Origin: Epiperipatus broadwayi
Taxonomy: Eukaryota; Onychophora; Udeonychophora; Euonychophora; Peripatidae
Direction: 5' to 3'
Assembly: GCA_028023455.1 (NCBI GenBank)
Contig: JAQFVV010000013.1
Span: 14,334,258 to 14,398,257, forward strand
DNA: 64,000 nucleotides
Shown here: positions 25,881 through 39,137 of the stretch, one piece after another
Numbering within the stretch: position 1 is the first letter of the stretch
Layout of the letters: every line of letters begins with the position of its first letter
Position numbers and translations under genes: made by a program
The notes under the pieces: generated by a model
Databases searched by the model: none
Told to the model about the DNA's origin: nothing
The model's input: only the letters and a program-made list of their open reading frames with translations

Positions 25881-27512
25881 TATGTAAATTATAAATAACA
25901 TATATATATACCCATTCAGACTTTCCAATTTATGTTACATCTATGACTTAAGTCGGCTAAGTACTGTTTAAAAATAAATAAATAAACGGACTTTATAAAA
26001 GCTTTTCTCTATATGGTCTTCGTATATTTATGATTATTTTATTAATTATAAAACAAATAAAGTATTATTATAGTATTTTATGTGAAAATATTTCATATTG
26101 CTTATTAATTCAATTATGACATTAAATCAATTAAAAACTTTATTGTAAAGAGTTTATTGTTTTCATATTACAAATTTGAATTTATCACAAACATTGTGAT
26201 TTATAAACAAATATTTCTTACAGAATATATAAAACACATCTGTATTTAAAGTGCTTCTGAAATCTGTAACCTTATCTTGCACACCAGCATAATCACATTT
26301 TTATATATAGATATATACAAGAGCAAGATATTCCATTAAAATACAATAAAAAATAAATATAGTTCACATTGCAATATACAGATAATTCCAGTTTATATGT
26401 AACTACACTATTTGAAATACCACTGAAATATAGATTAAATGAAATAATGCAACTTTTGCTCCTTTATTAATTATTCTAATCATCCCCAATCATTCACATT
26501 TGCATCCAATCATTTACACAGTCATAACATGTACACACATTTCATATATTCAATGAATTTAAGAATTATCTCTACATTACTGAATTTAAATTTAAACATA
26601 AGATCAACTGCTGCTAATCTAAAAGAATTGTGGAAAGATTCAACAATTATTTATTTATTTCTGAATTTTCTATAAAATTAAGTATTTAGGTAAAGTGAAA
26701 ACTAAAATTAAAAGTTTAGAGAAAAATAGCACACATCAAGATTGATACTATAGCATAGATGCTGTAATTTATCATTTATGTATATATATATATATGGATT
26801 GTTTCTTTCCTATGTCAAATCAGTATTTTATAAAACACAAATTCATTACTTTTTTTGTGTATGGCAATACTACTTACATATTAGAAAGCTTTCTTCGCTA
26901 TTTTTTTTTTCCTTTTAATTTTTAATTTTCTGATAAAATTTTATAAATAAATAACAGTAACAAAATTAAAAAAATCAAAAATGAACAAATAAATATATAT
27001 ATTTAAAAAAAAAACATAAGAAAAAATAAAACATCCAAAGATGAATTTATAAAGGATGTTTTTACTATCTTTTGAAATAAATTACTATAACTTATCCAGA
27101 ATTAACATAATAATCATGATACTGTAAAACATATGACAAATGTTAATTTTACAGAAGTTAATTTTAAAAAGATATAAAATATAGTTTATAAAAGTTTGTT
27201 ATTTTCATTTTTATTTTTTGTAATAATGTAGATTATATAAAGAAAAGTGAAATTTGAAATTGACAAACAAAAAAAAAATGAAATACAGAATGTAACACTT
27301 GACAATTTTAAAAACAATAATCAAAAACCAATTTAAACCATCACCAAATAATCATCAAATTCAGCACAATTAAAAATTTCAATGTTCTGAAATCAAGCAA
27401 AATTAGACATATTGATACACAAAAATCATAACATACAGAATATGTATGGAATGCGTGGAGAAAGAAAAAAATTGAATGAACTACATTTGCTTATAACTTT
27501 AAAGGTGGTAGG
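25881..27512 (-). other. Probable 3' UTR and 3' flank of TM9SF2
   Basis: Directly downstream of the TM9SF2 stop codon. Very A+T-rich, so many AATAAA-like words exist on the minus strand and the true polyadenylation site cannot be chosen by eye. No other gene was recognised. Confidence 0.5.
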
Positions 27513-27580
27513 TCAATCCACTTTGACTACACTGTAGATCTTTGTAACAAACCAGAAACAAGCACAGAAACCTATAGTTC
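27513..27580 (-). CDS. TM9SF2: TM9SF2-type nonaspanin, terminal coding exon
   Basis: Seen: the minus strand reads TIGFCACFWFVTKIYSVVKV then D and a TGA stop at 27513-27515. The exon follows an AG acceptor after a T-rich tract (27581-27590) and begins with two bases that complete a glycine codon split in the previous exon. Family knowledge: TM9SF (nonaspanin) proteins are nine-pass membrane proteins of the Golgi and endosomes. They end in a short cytosolic tail with a Lys-X-Asp/Glu signal bound by COPI coat for Golgi retention, and VKVD here fits exactly. The last transmembrane segment is split between this exon and the previous one. Inference: orthologue of TM9SF2 rather than TM9SF4, because the peptide reads closer to TM9SF2. 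The 3' UTR must run below 27513. Confidence 0.95.
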
Positions 27581-29883
27581 CTGTAAAAAATAAAAAATAA
27601 AATATTAAATCCCTAAATAAATGTATGTATGCAAGCACAAATACAATATTTAAAACAATAATTAACTAGAATATGCACATCAAAACACTAAAACTAAATA
27701 CTTTGTTTTTAAAATAGCATAATAAATATTATAGTGTTATTGAAAGGGATGAAAACATTCTGTCTATAGATATATATTTTATCAACATATATTTATTTTT
27801 AAGATTTTTTTATTAAAAAAAAAAAAAAAAAAGAAAATTTAGAAAAAATTATTTAGATAGCATTAAAAAAGTTTTGAGTATTCTAATACTCAAATAAAAA
27901 ATTTTTAGATTAAAATTTTTCAAACTCATAATTAAACAATTTGTCATTCAAAAATAAGGAAAAATTATTACAATTTTCATGAAATAGAATTTAAATATCC
28001 AAGTATGTACTGTTGTTATAGTTATATGAAATATTTATATATTAGCACATTTTTTATTTTATTTTTTCGCATGTGCTGTATTAAAAATAAATATAAATAA
28101 TAATAATAATAATGTTCCATAAGCATGTAATATATGCAGTTTATTATTTCCAAATCTAGTCAAATTCATAAACACACACCCAATTTTTTTTTATAAATGT
28201 AAAGTATGGGAAGAAATGTTAACATATATTAATTCTTTATAATTTATAAACTATAATTTAAATTTATTCATATTATTTTTCAAAATTAATTTATATTAAA
28301 ACTAAATCCATCAATAATTTTACATACACACATGTACATTAAATATATATATTTACTATATACCATTTCATTCTTATAATAAAATGATTTTAAAGATATT
28401 TATCATAATAATAAAAAGATATGTATTATAAAACGAATACATATATATAAAATTACATAAACTTTTATAATATATAAAAATTATAGTTTAATTAAATACA
28501 AAGAATTAATGTATAATATAATAAAATTTCCCCCTATTTTATATTTATATAAAATATTAATATATATAAAAATGGGATATTTTTACATATTTATGTATTT
28601 ACAGTTCTGATGAAGACTACTGAACATTGAAAATTGTTATCTTACATTTGAAAATAATAAACAAACTGTATTTATTAAATCCATACTAAAACTGATTAAT
28701 GTTGCTTTTAAATCTCCAATAATCTTTAACAGTTGTGAAAAGGTTTTTGTCTGTAGAGAAATTTAAGTGTTTTGTGATGTCTGATATTCGGAAAGATCAA
28801 TGTTCTGGAAATTCAAAAATCCAATTTCAGATAAAACAATTTAGCAATTTTATATGAAAAAAAGTCAGTTTATAAATGAAAGGACAGATAAAAGACATTT
28901 TCAACATGCATGAATAAGTAACAGCACAATCAAACTTGATTACAACAGTTTTTATATATAAAATACATAAGAAGAAAAAAAATCAAGCTGGAGGAATTGA
29001 TTTGGTAATAAGAAGTAAAAAATATATGATTTTATTGTAATAATTAATAGTTTGGAGAGAGAAAATATTTAACTTGTTCAACTGTGCATATGACTTACAA
29101 ATAGAAACTTTTTTGTCTAAAGAGTCTAAACAAAAATGTGCATGGACAGTGACTGGTTTCGGTAGTAAAAATAATATTCAAAAATTATATACTACTGAAG
29201 AATATTGAAATATTGTGGACTTTTTATAGGCAAAAGAACTTCCAGCAACATAAAAGAAATATTTTTGAGATAAAGTGATACAATAAATGCATCAATAATA
29301 GAGATTATGTTAAAAAGCAAATGTCATTTTTATTTTTTATACTAATATCTTATTTGTTTTGCTTTTTATAATCATTTGAAACATTATTGAGTTTGCATTA
29401 TATTGATGTTAATATATCAATAATACTAAATATATAGATGGTTAAATATAATTGAAGTTAACATTTTCTGATATGGGTATTTGTGTTGTCTCATCTATAA
29501 TAAATAATTAACACCACTATTAATTAAATAAATCAATAAATAGCATTTAAAAGCAACATAGGATTCTATGCTGATATTATATATTTATATAAATACATTT
29601 TGATTTATAAATATCAAACTTTCTGCACTCACAACTTTGATACTCATCATTTTAGATAAATACATTTATTAACCTGCATATTATTCCTAGCCCAGATAAT
29701 CATTTATTAAATTAAAGATTATTCCTAGTCCAGATATAAACTGTAAACTTCAGTTAAAGATTAAACAAGCATATGGAATAACTCAACTTCATTTCTTTTT
29801 TCCAAATGTGACATATGAACACCTAAATCTGTATTATATGCATATATGTGAAAGAGTTTTATGACAGAGTTAATGTATCAATC
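27581..29883 (-). other. TM9SF2 intron, part downstream of hAT element
   Basis: Intron sequence between the terminal exon and the hAT insertion. Low complexity, including an A-run at about 27815-27832 and several AT microsatellites. Nothing else supported. Confidence 0.6.
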
Positions 29884-30319
29884 TGTTAGGACAGCGTTTC
29901 CGCGAGTTGCTGGTTGGTGGTACGCGAAAAATAATCAATAATGGCGGACATAAAAAAAAATTAAATCATAAAAATATCATAGATACATTTTTTCCTATAA
30001 TTTATAAAAAATATTTGGTACCAATTATTTTAATTAATAATATTATACAATAAAGTTGTTAATATGTACAGTTGATGATCGAAAATCCAGCAATCGATAT
30101 GGTTTTTTTTTAAGTGCACTTTTAAATTTAGGCGTTAGCCATCAGTAACTTGAGATGTCGCCGCTACTGTTGTGATGGCGCTGCGTTCACTTCACTGCAC
30201 GGCTTACAAGTGACAAGTTATTGTTTGTGATTGTATCGTCTTTGTTTATTAAAATTCATTGATCCCCATATTGATTAACTTTTTTTTTTAATAAGGCTCA
30301 TTAAATAATTAAATAAGCC

Positions 30320-32235
30320 ATGGATCAGTGGTTAAAAACCGGTAAGTGCCAAAATCTCAAGCAAAACACAAACAGTGATGTATTGCCGAGTTCTACAAAT
30401 GACATGTCAGAAAATTCGGTGCAAAACGTTGAAATCGCGCAATCTTCAGTTCTTCAAAGAGGCGTTAAGAGAAAATATTGTGATGAATATATAAAATATG
30501 GATTTTCGTATATTGGAGATGAAGACTGTCCTAAGCCCAAGTGTGTAGTGTGTGGAGTAGTGCTTTCAAATGGATGCATGAAGCCTTCATTTCTTTCGCG
30601 ACATATACAAACAAAACATACAGATTACAAAAATAAAGATTGTGATTTTTTTAAATGTTTAAAAGAGCAAAATAATGTGTCTATTTTATCACCTTACATT
30701 CTACCTGCCAATAAGGATAATGAACATGCAATAGATGTTAGTTATCGTATTAGTTACCATATCGCCAAATGTGGTTATAGTCATCAAATAGGAGAAAAAT
30801 TAATTTTACCTTGTATAAAGGATGCCGTTGGCCTTATGATTGACCAAAAATATATCCAAAAAATTAGTTGTATTCCTCTTTCAAACAATACGGTATCGAG
30901 AAGAATTCACGATATGTCTAAGGATATCGAGGAAGCAGTGATAGAGAGAATAAAAAAAAGTAAATTTTTCTCAATTCAAGTAGATGAGACCACAGATGTA
31001 ACAAACAATGCTGTACTGCTTGTTATTGCTAGGTACATTAAAGACAGTGAATTTGAAGAGAATCTTTTACTTTGTCATTTTCTCTCCACACGCACAACGG
31101 ATGAAGAAATATTTAAAGCTATTGATAATTATTTTATATTGAAAGATATTAGTTGGTCAAACTGTTGTGGATTGTGTACTGATGGTGCCAAATCAATGTC
31201 AAGTTTATATATTGGTCTTCGTGGCCATGTTTTAAATGTAGCTCCCAATGTAATTTGGAGCCACTGCTGTATCCATAGGCAAAATTGAGTAACAAAGCGC
31301 CTTCCAGAAGAATTGAAACTCGTTCTCAACAATGCGGTGAAGATTGTTAATTTTATAAAGAAAAGCTCCACAACTCAAGAATTTTTAAAAGTTATGTGTG
31401 AAGACTTGATGAGTCTTCATACTAATCTACTCTTTCATACAGAAGTGAGATGGCTATCTCATGGTAAGGTGCTAACCCGCTTATTCGAACTTAGACAAGA
31501 AGCACAGGTATTTTTTGATGACAATCCTTTTTATCTTTCTTCGAAATTGTATGATTTTAATTGGCTTCAGGCGCTTGCATATTTATCTGATATTTTTTTT
31601 GCAAATAAATAACTTAAATTTGACACTTCAGAACAACTCTATAATCTTTAATATTAATGATAAAATTGAAAGTATGATTAAAAAATTAGATTTTTGGAAA
31701 CAGTGTATCGAAAACAATCAATTGGAAGTATTCAAAACTCTGCATATTTTTTTGTTTGAAAATAAAGTTAGTCTGTCTCAAGATATATGAGAAAATATAA
31801 TAGAACATTTAACAGGATTAAAATTGTCATTCATGGAATATTTTCCAAAACCTGAAAACACAAATGATAACTGGATTTCAAACCCCTTCTATGAAGAAAA
31901 TTTAGAAAAAGCTACAACATTATCAATAAAAGATAAAGAAAATTTAATAGAATTATCATGTGACAGAACTTTACAAGTAGAATTTAAACGACACAATATA
32001 ATTAATTTTTGGTTAAACATTAAAGAGTATGAACAACTTTCTGAGAAAGCACTTAAAATATTATTACCATTTACTAGTACGGAATCAGTAGAAAGAGCTT
32101 TTTCTTCATATATTTTTTTAAAAAATAAGTTGCAACAGATTGAACGCCGCTATAGACTTAAGGGTATACCTTGCATCTTTTGAACCAAATTTCAAAAAAT
32201 TATGTTCTTCGAAACAAGCACAAGGATCTCATTAA
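30320..32235 (+). pseudogene. hAT transposase (ZBED/SCAND3-like), broken
   Basis: The transposase would bind the element ends and move it by cut and paste. Start ATG at 30320 (MDQWLKTGK). A BED zinc finger lies at residues about 70-100, with CVVCG...HIQTKH supplying two Cys and two His. The RNase-H-like catalytic core follows: FSIQVDETTDVTNNA (about residues 215-230), the CGLCTDGAKSM block, then WSHCCIHRQN. Stop TGA at 31286-31288, where the frame continues unchanged (VTKRLPEEL). Core then goes on to FHTEVRWLSHGKVL. A frame change occurs near 31590-31612 at a run of eight T. There is another in-frame TGA at 31788-31790. The C-terminal hAT dimerisation block LPFTSTESVERAFSS is at about 32061-32105, followed by a final frame change near 32150 to DLRVYLASFEPNF-type ending at TAA 32233-32235. 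Not functional. Some ZBED proteins are domesticated, but these lesions argue against it. Confidence 0.9.
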
Positions 32236-32382
32236 ATTTATTTTATAAAAATATTTGAATATGATAAGAAAATATATTAATTGTTTTTTTATAATTTTAT
32301 GTTTTTATTAAAATCATTTATTAGTAAACGAAATATGATAAAATAATAGATAAATATGAATCTTTGAGCAAACACAAACATA

Positions 32383-32407
32383 TATATATGTGTGTGTGTG
32401 TGTGTGT
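32383..32407. repeat. (AT)n(GT)n microsatellite
   Basis: ATATATATAT followed by about ten GT units directly before the nested foldback element. Confidence 0.9.
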
Positions 32408-32749
32408 TAAAACAGGCAAAATTCACTATATATATTGCACCCACAGCAAGCTAAAGTATTTAATGGATGCCAGAAGGCTTGTGCATAAAATCCTCATCTA
32501 GTGTCTACTCATCCAATATCCCCAGACTAGTTTCTGGCTTATGGCCTTGCATTAGATCCTAAGATCTAGATGCAGTGCTCTCAGATCCAAGGCTCCTCAC
32601 TGACGAAGGCCATAAGCCAGAAACTAGTCTGGGGATATTGGATGAGTAGGCACTAGATGGGGATTTTATGCACAAGCCTTCTGGCATCCATTGCTTACTC
32701 TAGCTTGCTGTGTGTGGCAATATATATAGTGAGTTTTGCCTGTTTTAAC
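32406..32749. mobile_element. Foldback MITE nested in the hAT element
   Basis: A near-perfect palindrome. The left arm starts GTTAAAACAGGCAAAATTCA, and the right arm ends in its reverse complement (TG-ATTTTGCCTGTTTTAAC with small differences). The arms share CAAGCTAGAG-type, GATGCCAGAAGGCTTGTGCA and CCAGACTAGTTTCTGGCT words. The centre near 32570-32600 is AGATCTAGATGCAGTGCTCT. It lies in the 3' untranslated part of the hAT element, directly after an AT/GT microsatellite (about 32383-32407). Confidence 0.85.
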
Positions 32750-33056
32750 AACAGTTATACACAAGCATAAGAGGAAGTGGTCATGTGATGTTTATTGGTT
32801 ATATATATATATGTTACAGTGAGTTTATAATTTCAGTGAGTTTATAATCCGGTATGATGTTTAGGCGTGTTTCAATGTAATTTGTCTCATTATGTGATGT
32901 GAATACATGGTCATCCTATATTTATAATGCAAATGAAACAACACACAATAACAAATTTCACGAAATACAATCATTTTTACGAAGTGGTACAATTTAGCGT
33001 GATGTGCTACCAAGTGGTACTCAAGCCAGAAGAGGTTGGGAAATGTTGTGTTAGGA

Positions 33057-36000
33057 CAATATACTAGAATTCAAATCAGGATAATTTTTTTTCCCCCACT
33101 TTTTAAACAGATTTAGAATCTTCTTTCTGCTAGCTATCTATTCAGTTATTAATCAGTAAATAAATATTTATTCTCAGCTAGATCAAAATAAAAATAGAAA
33201 ATCATTAAAACCATTATGACTAAAAGTAGTCTAAATTAAAAATACTTCTCTTTCACATATCTTTATGAGAGACTGTTGAAGAAGACTTTGTCCTTTAAAG
33301 GTTATTTATACTTTATATATATGTACACACACATTAATTATAATATTCTTATTCAAAATCATCTTCGAGACATTTAATAATTAAAAATTGAATCAAATGT
33401 AGTTAGTAAATTAGTTCCAAATAAGTGAAAGTGCTTCAAATCTCAAAAAAAAAAAAAAGGAACAATTTCCATATTTTAAATGGCATACTCCAGCAAAAAA
33501 AGAAAGCAGATAATCTTGCTTGATTATATTTTACTCATGAATCAAAAAATGATTTTCTCTATGGATAAAAATTCTAATAAATGAATCAATTGTGTAAACT
33601 TTGCTAAATCCATAAACACCATGTGCATTTGGGAAAAAAAAAAAAAAATTGATACAAGAAAACTTACAAGTATAGAAATCAAACTGAAAGGAAAATATAG
33701 ATCAACATCTTCACAATAGACTGGATTTACTGTAATCAAAGACTGATATTAAAAGATTCTAGTAATACAAGTGTAGTATCAAAACAATCAGATAAGCCCA
33801 CATGATCATATAAAATATTTTATATAAAGTGATGCTGGTTTATTTTTTTATTTTTTAAGATTACTTTACATCTGGAGTAAAAAATGACAAATCACAAAAC
33901 AAAATTAAAAATAATGACTGTATAAATTTTAAAAAATATTAGTAACATTTGAAATACCAATTTCCACCCATGAAGACAATGAAACAGTGAAGTAAACTTA
34001 TGTTAACTTATATATGACTTAATATTTAATTAAATTTTATGTCAGGAAGCAAAAAAAATGTTCAGCAAAAAGTTAGGATTTTGATGGGCCATTATTGTCT
34101 TTTTGACATTCTTTTGTATTAATTAACTTTCTATAGTTGACACAAAAAGAATGACCATTAAACATTACCCTGCCATCAAGTTGACTGTTAGAAATTGCAG
34201 ATCAGCATTTTTCACTCTTCTCAAAATCTTTTAATCTGCAATATCAGCAAAATTAATTACATGATTGTCTGTTTATGAGTATCTTCATCCTGACAAAGTA
34301 ATAATGACTATTATAATTATGAACTTATTAAAAACCAAAACTCATCAGCCATTTTAAAATGTCTCCTTACAAAACCACATAAGATTGCCAGTAGGTTCAA
34401 GACCTTTTGTAGAAAACAATTATGCAATTTGATCTAACAATCATCTCATCTAGCTATTAACAATATCAATTATAGATATAATCAGGTTTATCTTCGAAAT
34501 CATAAAAGGTTATTTGAGCCTCAATTCTTTTAATTTTACGCTTCATTTATAGCTTTTTAACAATTCAGTCTTAAAAAATAAAATAAAATAATTATCTAAA
34601 AATATATTAGTATAATAATTTTATATAAACTTATACAAATTTAATAACAATAAATCACCAGATTCCATGAGCAGTTCTTCACACTAGTGCCCTTTGGCCT
34701 AGGCCTGATTATTAGTGGTATATAAAATTTATACCCTTAATATTTAAGTCCTCTTCTTCTGACTGGTTTTGGCTTTTCCTTTATTAATAGTTTTGAGAGT
34801 CAAAGTTGGAAGGAATTCAGAGATATATCCAGCAACTAACCTTAATTCTATTTTACTTGACAAGCTAAAAAATTGAAATTCAAATCCGACTAAAGTTTTG
34901 AATGAAAGTCAACCTGCTTAAAACAATAGTGTAGATCTGAAGTTACTAAAATATAGAACTATATATTTTAATACCTTTAATTCTTCATTAATTGTAGACA
35001 CCTTATTCCCAGAGTTGGAAATGTTATTATTAATAATAAATCCTAAAATCCTTAGCTTAAACAATAAAATCCTTAGCTTAAACAATATGATAAAACAATA
35101 ACAACTCTCCATGCAAGTGCCATCTAGCATAAATTTTATTAGTTATGATTACATTGCTTCTTAGTATTTAAATTTTCATCCACAAAGTTTCCAGATTCTA
35201 TTTTTGTCAATAAGACTTAGGAGTCAAGGTTGAAAAAAATGCAGAAATATAATCAGCAACATATTTAGTCTATTTAATAGTAAAGAAACCACAAAATAGT
35301 AGAATATTAATTTTAATATTGATATTTTAAAATACTAAGTCATACATCATGTGATTTAATTTAATAAGCTTGTATCTATTAGCATGCTCATTATATTACA
35401 TTAATCCATTTTATCTGTCAAACAAAAAAGTTGAATTCAAATCAATCAACCTAGGATTTTTAACCCAAGTTAATCAGATAAAGTTAAAAATCAGAAATAG
35501 ATCTGAGAATGGAGATTTAAATACTAACGATAAAAATTTTATACGCATCTGATAATCACTAAATGTGCAAGCTTGTGCTAGATGATACTAGAAAGAACTG
35601 GTGTATAAATAATATATTTAAGAAGAATTATTTTCATTTCATATTTAGAGAATATTAACTTAAAAATATAAGTTTATTGATATAGTGAATATAAACTTGG
35701 TAGATAAAAATCAATTAATAATGTGATAATAACATTTAAATAAGTATTTGTATTCTAAAAAAATTTCATGGTAATATTGCAAAAAATAAAGATTTAGTTA
35801 TTGTTTTTATTTTACTTTTAATATATTTATTATAGGATTGTAAAACAATGCCACATAATTTTTTTGTTTTGTTTGCATAAAAAAACAGTTTAATTTTTTT
35901 TCTTATCAGAGATAAATGATTTTTAAAAAGTATTTGAAAAAAAAAAATGGAGAGCTTGAAACTCATGTAACTAAGAAGAGAATTCATAAAAATATTTTAT

Positions 36001-36715
36001 TAATTTTGTTTTCGTTGAGAAATTGGTTTTGCTTTAAAATATATATATAACTTTGATGGTCTGCAGCTTTAAGAGATCATAGATTGTCTTGGTTGGTGGC
36101 AAAGATGGAGACTACTAAGAATTTCCTAACTATGGACCCAAGCTTCTACTTCATGATCTTTAAAAAGTTTGATGATTACTATTCAAATAACTATTAATAA
36201 TTATTTACATAATTAACATTGTTCTTTCATACAATAATAGAGAATATTCGTGTTTTTGTTTTTTTTAAATTAAAGCTACATGTACTGAGGGTCAACAGAA
36301 TGATAATAAATTTTAAATGATACTCCACAGTGATATTAGTAGTACAATTCCTAATAATTTTTCTCTTAATATTCCTTGCTGGTATAATCATTATTCTTAA
36401 ATGAATATATTTCTATGACTTTATATTGATATCCATAGCTTTTGAATTATTTAAAATGTTCACTCAATATATATATACACACACACATTGTATAGGCATG
36501 CATAATTGCCAGCCATATGTTAACACAATTCAGCATGTTGGTTAAGTTATTAATCCATTTTAGAACAAAAAAATAATTGTACCTCTACAGGCATTGTGAA
36601 ATCAATTACTGATCATACAATCATGAACAGCATATAAAATTATTGTAATTGTAAAAGAATACACATAATCTAAATTTAAATTGCACATGGAAATATTTAT
36701 TTAATTAAAAAATTA
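33057..36715 (-). other. TM9SF2 intron, part upstream of hAT element
   Basis: Low-complexity intron. A 22-bp tandem duplication AAAATCCTTAGCTTAAACAA occurs at about 35045-35088. No gene, RNA or repeat family was recognised. Confidence 0.55.
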
Positions 36716-36720
36716 CTTAC

Positions 36721-36892
36721 CACTTAACAAAAGAAATAAAAACACCATAATAAAAGTGTATCCAAAATACAAAAATGTACTTGCCACTTCTTCAATAGTT
36801 AATTTGGTTACAAAATAATGTATACAATAAAGAAATAAATAAACAGCTGTAAAACCACTTGTCATAAACGATCGCCACCACCAATGATAATC
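36721..36892 (-). CDS. TM9SF2: TM9SF2-type nonaspanin, penultimate visible coding exon
   Basis: Seen: after an AG acceptor (TATTTCAG, 36893-36900) the minus strand opens in phase 0 with DYHWWWRSFMTSGFTAVYLF. It continues through FLYCIHYFVTKL and STFLYFGYTFIMVFLFLLLS, and ends one base into a glycine codon at a GTAAG donor (36716-36720). Length is 172 nt. Two hydrophobic segments of about 20 residues are visible, consistent with two of the last membrane passes. The WWWRSF...SGFTAVY block is one of the most conserved stretches of TM9SF2-class proteins. No stops or frameshifts, so this exon looks functional. It is separated from the terminal exon by a 9.1 kb intron that hosts a 3.16 kb hAT element. 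Confidence 0.96.
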
Positions 36893-37004
36893 CTGAAATA
36901 AAAATACATTGTGAGAATGTGATTAATTTAATGGTGTATATGAATATTATATGCATCCATGATGCATTGTGGGTGCCTGAACAGTTATTCTATATATATA
37001 TATA

Positions 37005-37559
37005 TTCTCACTGAAGTGAATATGTAAATATAATCAACATTAATTTTATGTCACGTGATTTACATATCATCTTAGCATTCCCTCTACTGACCAATCTTAA
37101 CCCTAAAAAGTGTTTTTATACTTTCCAATTTTTATTTAATGACCATTTCCTCCCAATTTTATTAAGCCTTGTACTAAATTCACACATTTCTCTTTATTTT
37201 CTTGTATATATATTGTCTCATACACTTTCCTTTTCTTTATAATTTCTACAATATTTCATCACTTCAATATTTTCTTCACATTTCGTAACATAAGGAGAAA
37301 TGTATGAATTAGTACAAGGTTCAAGAAAGTTGGGAGGAAAATGGTCATTAAATAAAAATTGGAAAGTATAAAAACATTTTTTAGGGATGATGTTGGTCAA
37401 TAGAGGGAGTACTAGAATATGTAAATCATGTGACATAAAATTAACATCTTGACAAGGTTCAATTTTGAATGAAAGTTGATTAGATGAAAATAAATATATG
37501 ATTAAAATATATAGTTGTCTATTAAGTTGATTATGTTTACATATTCAATTCAGTGAGAA
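37005..37559. mobile_element. Foldback element, about 555 bp
   Basis: The left end TTCTCACTGAAGTGAATATG and the right end CATATTCAATTCAGTGAGAA are inverted. Inner arms also match in inverted order: TCA-GTGATTTACATAT, CCCTCTACTGACCAA, TACTTTCCAATTTTTATTTA, ATGACCATTTCCTCCCAA and TTGTACTAA-TTCA. The right arm has about 80 extra bases. Lies 112 bp inside the intron from the acceptor of the exon at 36721-36892. No transposase. Confidence 0.85.
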
Positions 37560-39137
37560 AGTATATAAGAAAGTTAAAAAAAAGGTTTAAAAAGGAATAA
37601 CCATCAAGTAAAATATGTATAGTACAAATAAAATGTCCATTAATTAAAAACTATTATAATAATAAAAATAATAAATATAACGGTAATTAACTATTACATA
37701 CAGTCTTTCAATCTGCAGAAGTACCATTACATTTATTATTTTTATTGTTATACATGTATATCCATATTGTAACAAACTGTCATTTATGGAATTAAATATA
37801 AAATAATAAAAATCATCCCTATCAAGCCCTATTTCAGCATAGTTAATAAATGATAAATTACAATAAAACAGTTATATACAAAACTAGTTTTGGAAACACT
37901 CCTTTCATCTGTGACAAGCTCATATTGATTGAATATACATAAAGAAAAATACTTGACTTTTTATTCTAATCACATATAACTATTTTAGATACTATCTCAT
38001 TACTAACAATCTACAGTAATATTTTGAAGTTGCCATGTAAAAATTATAATTTAAAACTTAGTTATAGCTCGATCATAGCAATTTATATGAACTCAATTTC
38101 ATCATTTGAGTATAAAGAGAAAATCACAGCAAAAAAAATATTGCGATATATTGATTGATGACTATATAGTTAAAAGGCAATTCTCTTCTTGTTCCAATTT
38201 CATTCCAGTCAAAACTAGTTTTTAGATCCAAGACTATTATCATTGTAGACATATCCAACAACATATTGTAGTTGATAATTAAAAAAGAATAAAATCACAT
38301 AACTGAACTGTCTTGATTAGAAAAAAAAAAAAGAGATAACTAAATAAGTTAAATAGAATTGTTTATATGTCTTTACTCTTACTAGAAAGTTATTTTTCCA
38401 ATAAATTAACAAAATAACCATAAATATAAATTGTAATATAATAATATCCAATTGAATTCTCAAACTTAATGGCAGTTATGAAATAATCAATTCAAAAGTT
38501 ACAGGATAAACCAGCTTTTGATGTTCTGCATCTTTGTCAAAACCAAAAAATGTAAAGGAATAGTAACACAGATAATATATTAAAACAGAGGGCATTAAGT
38601 AATAAAATGGGTATTTCATATTATATATTTAATGTTAAAAAATACATATAGGATAATTGTAGCTGAGAAATATAAATAAAAATATTCTTGATGCATGTAA
38701 GCTTTATTATCATATTTTGTCTGGACAGCTGATATAAATTTGTTCTTTTTCTTATATTATATTCATTAACTTTTTAAATTTAAGAAATTCTAGTAATCGT
38801 AACATCTTTTCATTTAAAATTCTCATCTAATAAAATGAGATAAAAATTTTTATCTTTTTCGAGATAAACAACATTTTTAACTCTTAAATCATAATTAAAT
38901 TGTGAAACATATAATTTCCATTTATTATAATTATTTTATTGATTACTGATATGTCTAGCTTGCTTGTTAAACAAATCTTAGTTTTGATCATTTTTAATAT
39001 GTGTTCCAAAAAAGTTATAATAAATATCATTTTATGGAAATGACTAATCACTTTCAATTAAATATAAACTCAATTGCAACAGATAATATTGTGACTCAGT
39101 TAATATCATATATGATAAATTGACAAATTTTTGACAG
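37560..39137 (-). other. TM9SF2 intron without recognised content
   Basis: A+T-rich sequence between two mobile elements. Nothing identifiable on either strand. Confidence 0.5.

Larger units (their letters stand above)
29892..33048 (+). mobile_element. hAT-superfamily DNA transposon, 3157 bp
   Basis: The 8-bp direct repeat TGTTAGGA lies at 29884-29891 and 33049-33056. Between them the element starts CAGCGTTTCCGC and its other end reads, in reverse complement, CAACATTTCCCA. Short imperfect TIRs starting CA and an 8-bp TSD are hallmarks of hAT elements, and the element carries a BED-finger hAT transposase. It sits in a TM9SF2 intron in the antisense orientation to the gene. The identical TSD copies and readable ORF suggest a younger insertion than the gypsy element. 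Confidence 0.92.

Noticed and set aside
30320-31288. Possible domesticated ZBED host gene
   Set aside because: The frame ends at a stop in the middle of the catalytic core, further lesions follow, and intact TIRs with an 8-bp TSD surround it, so it is better read as a dead transposon.
37048-37436. Two small reading frames, one per strand, with nearly the same peptide (SRDLHI / SHDLHI ... FYTFQFLFNDHF)
   Set aside because: They are mirror images caused by the arms of the foldback element at 37005-37559, not proteins.
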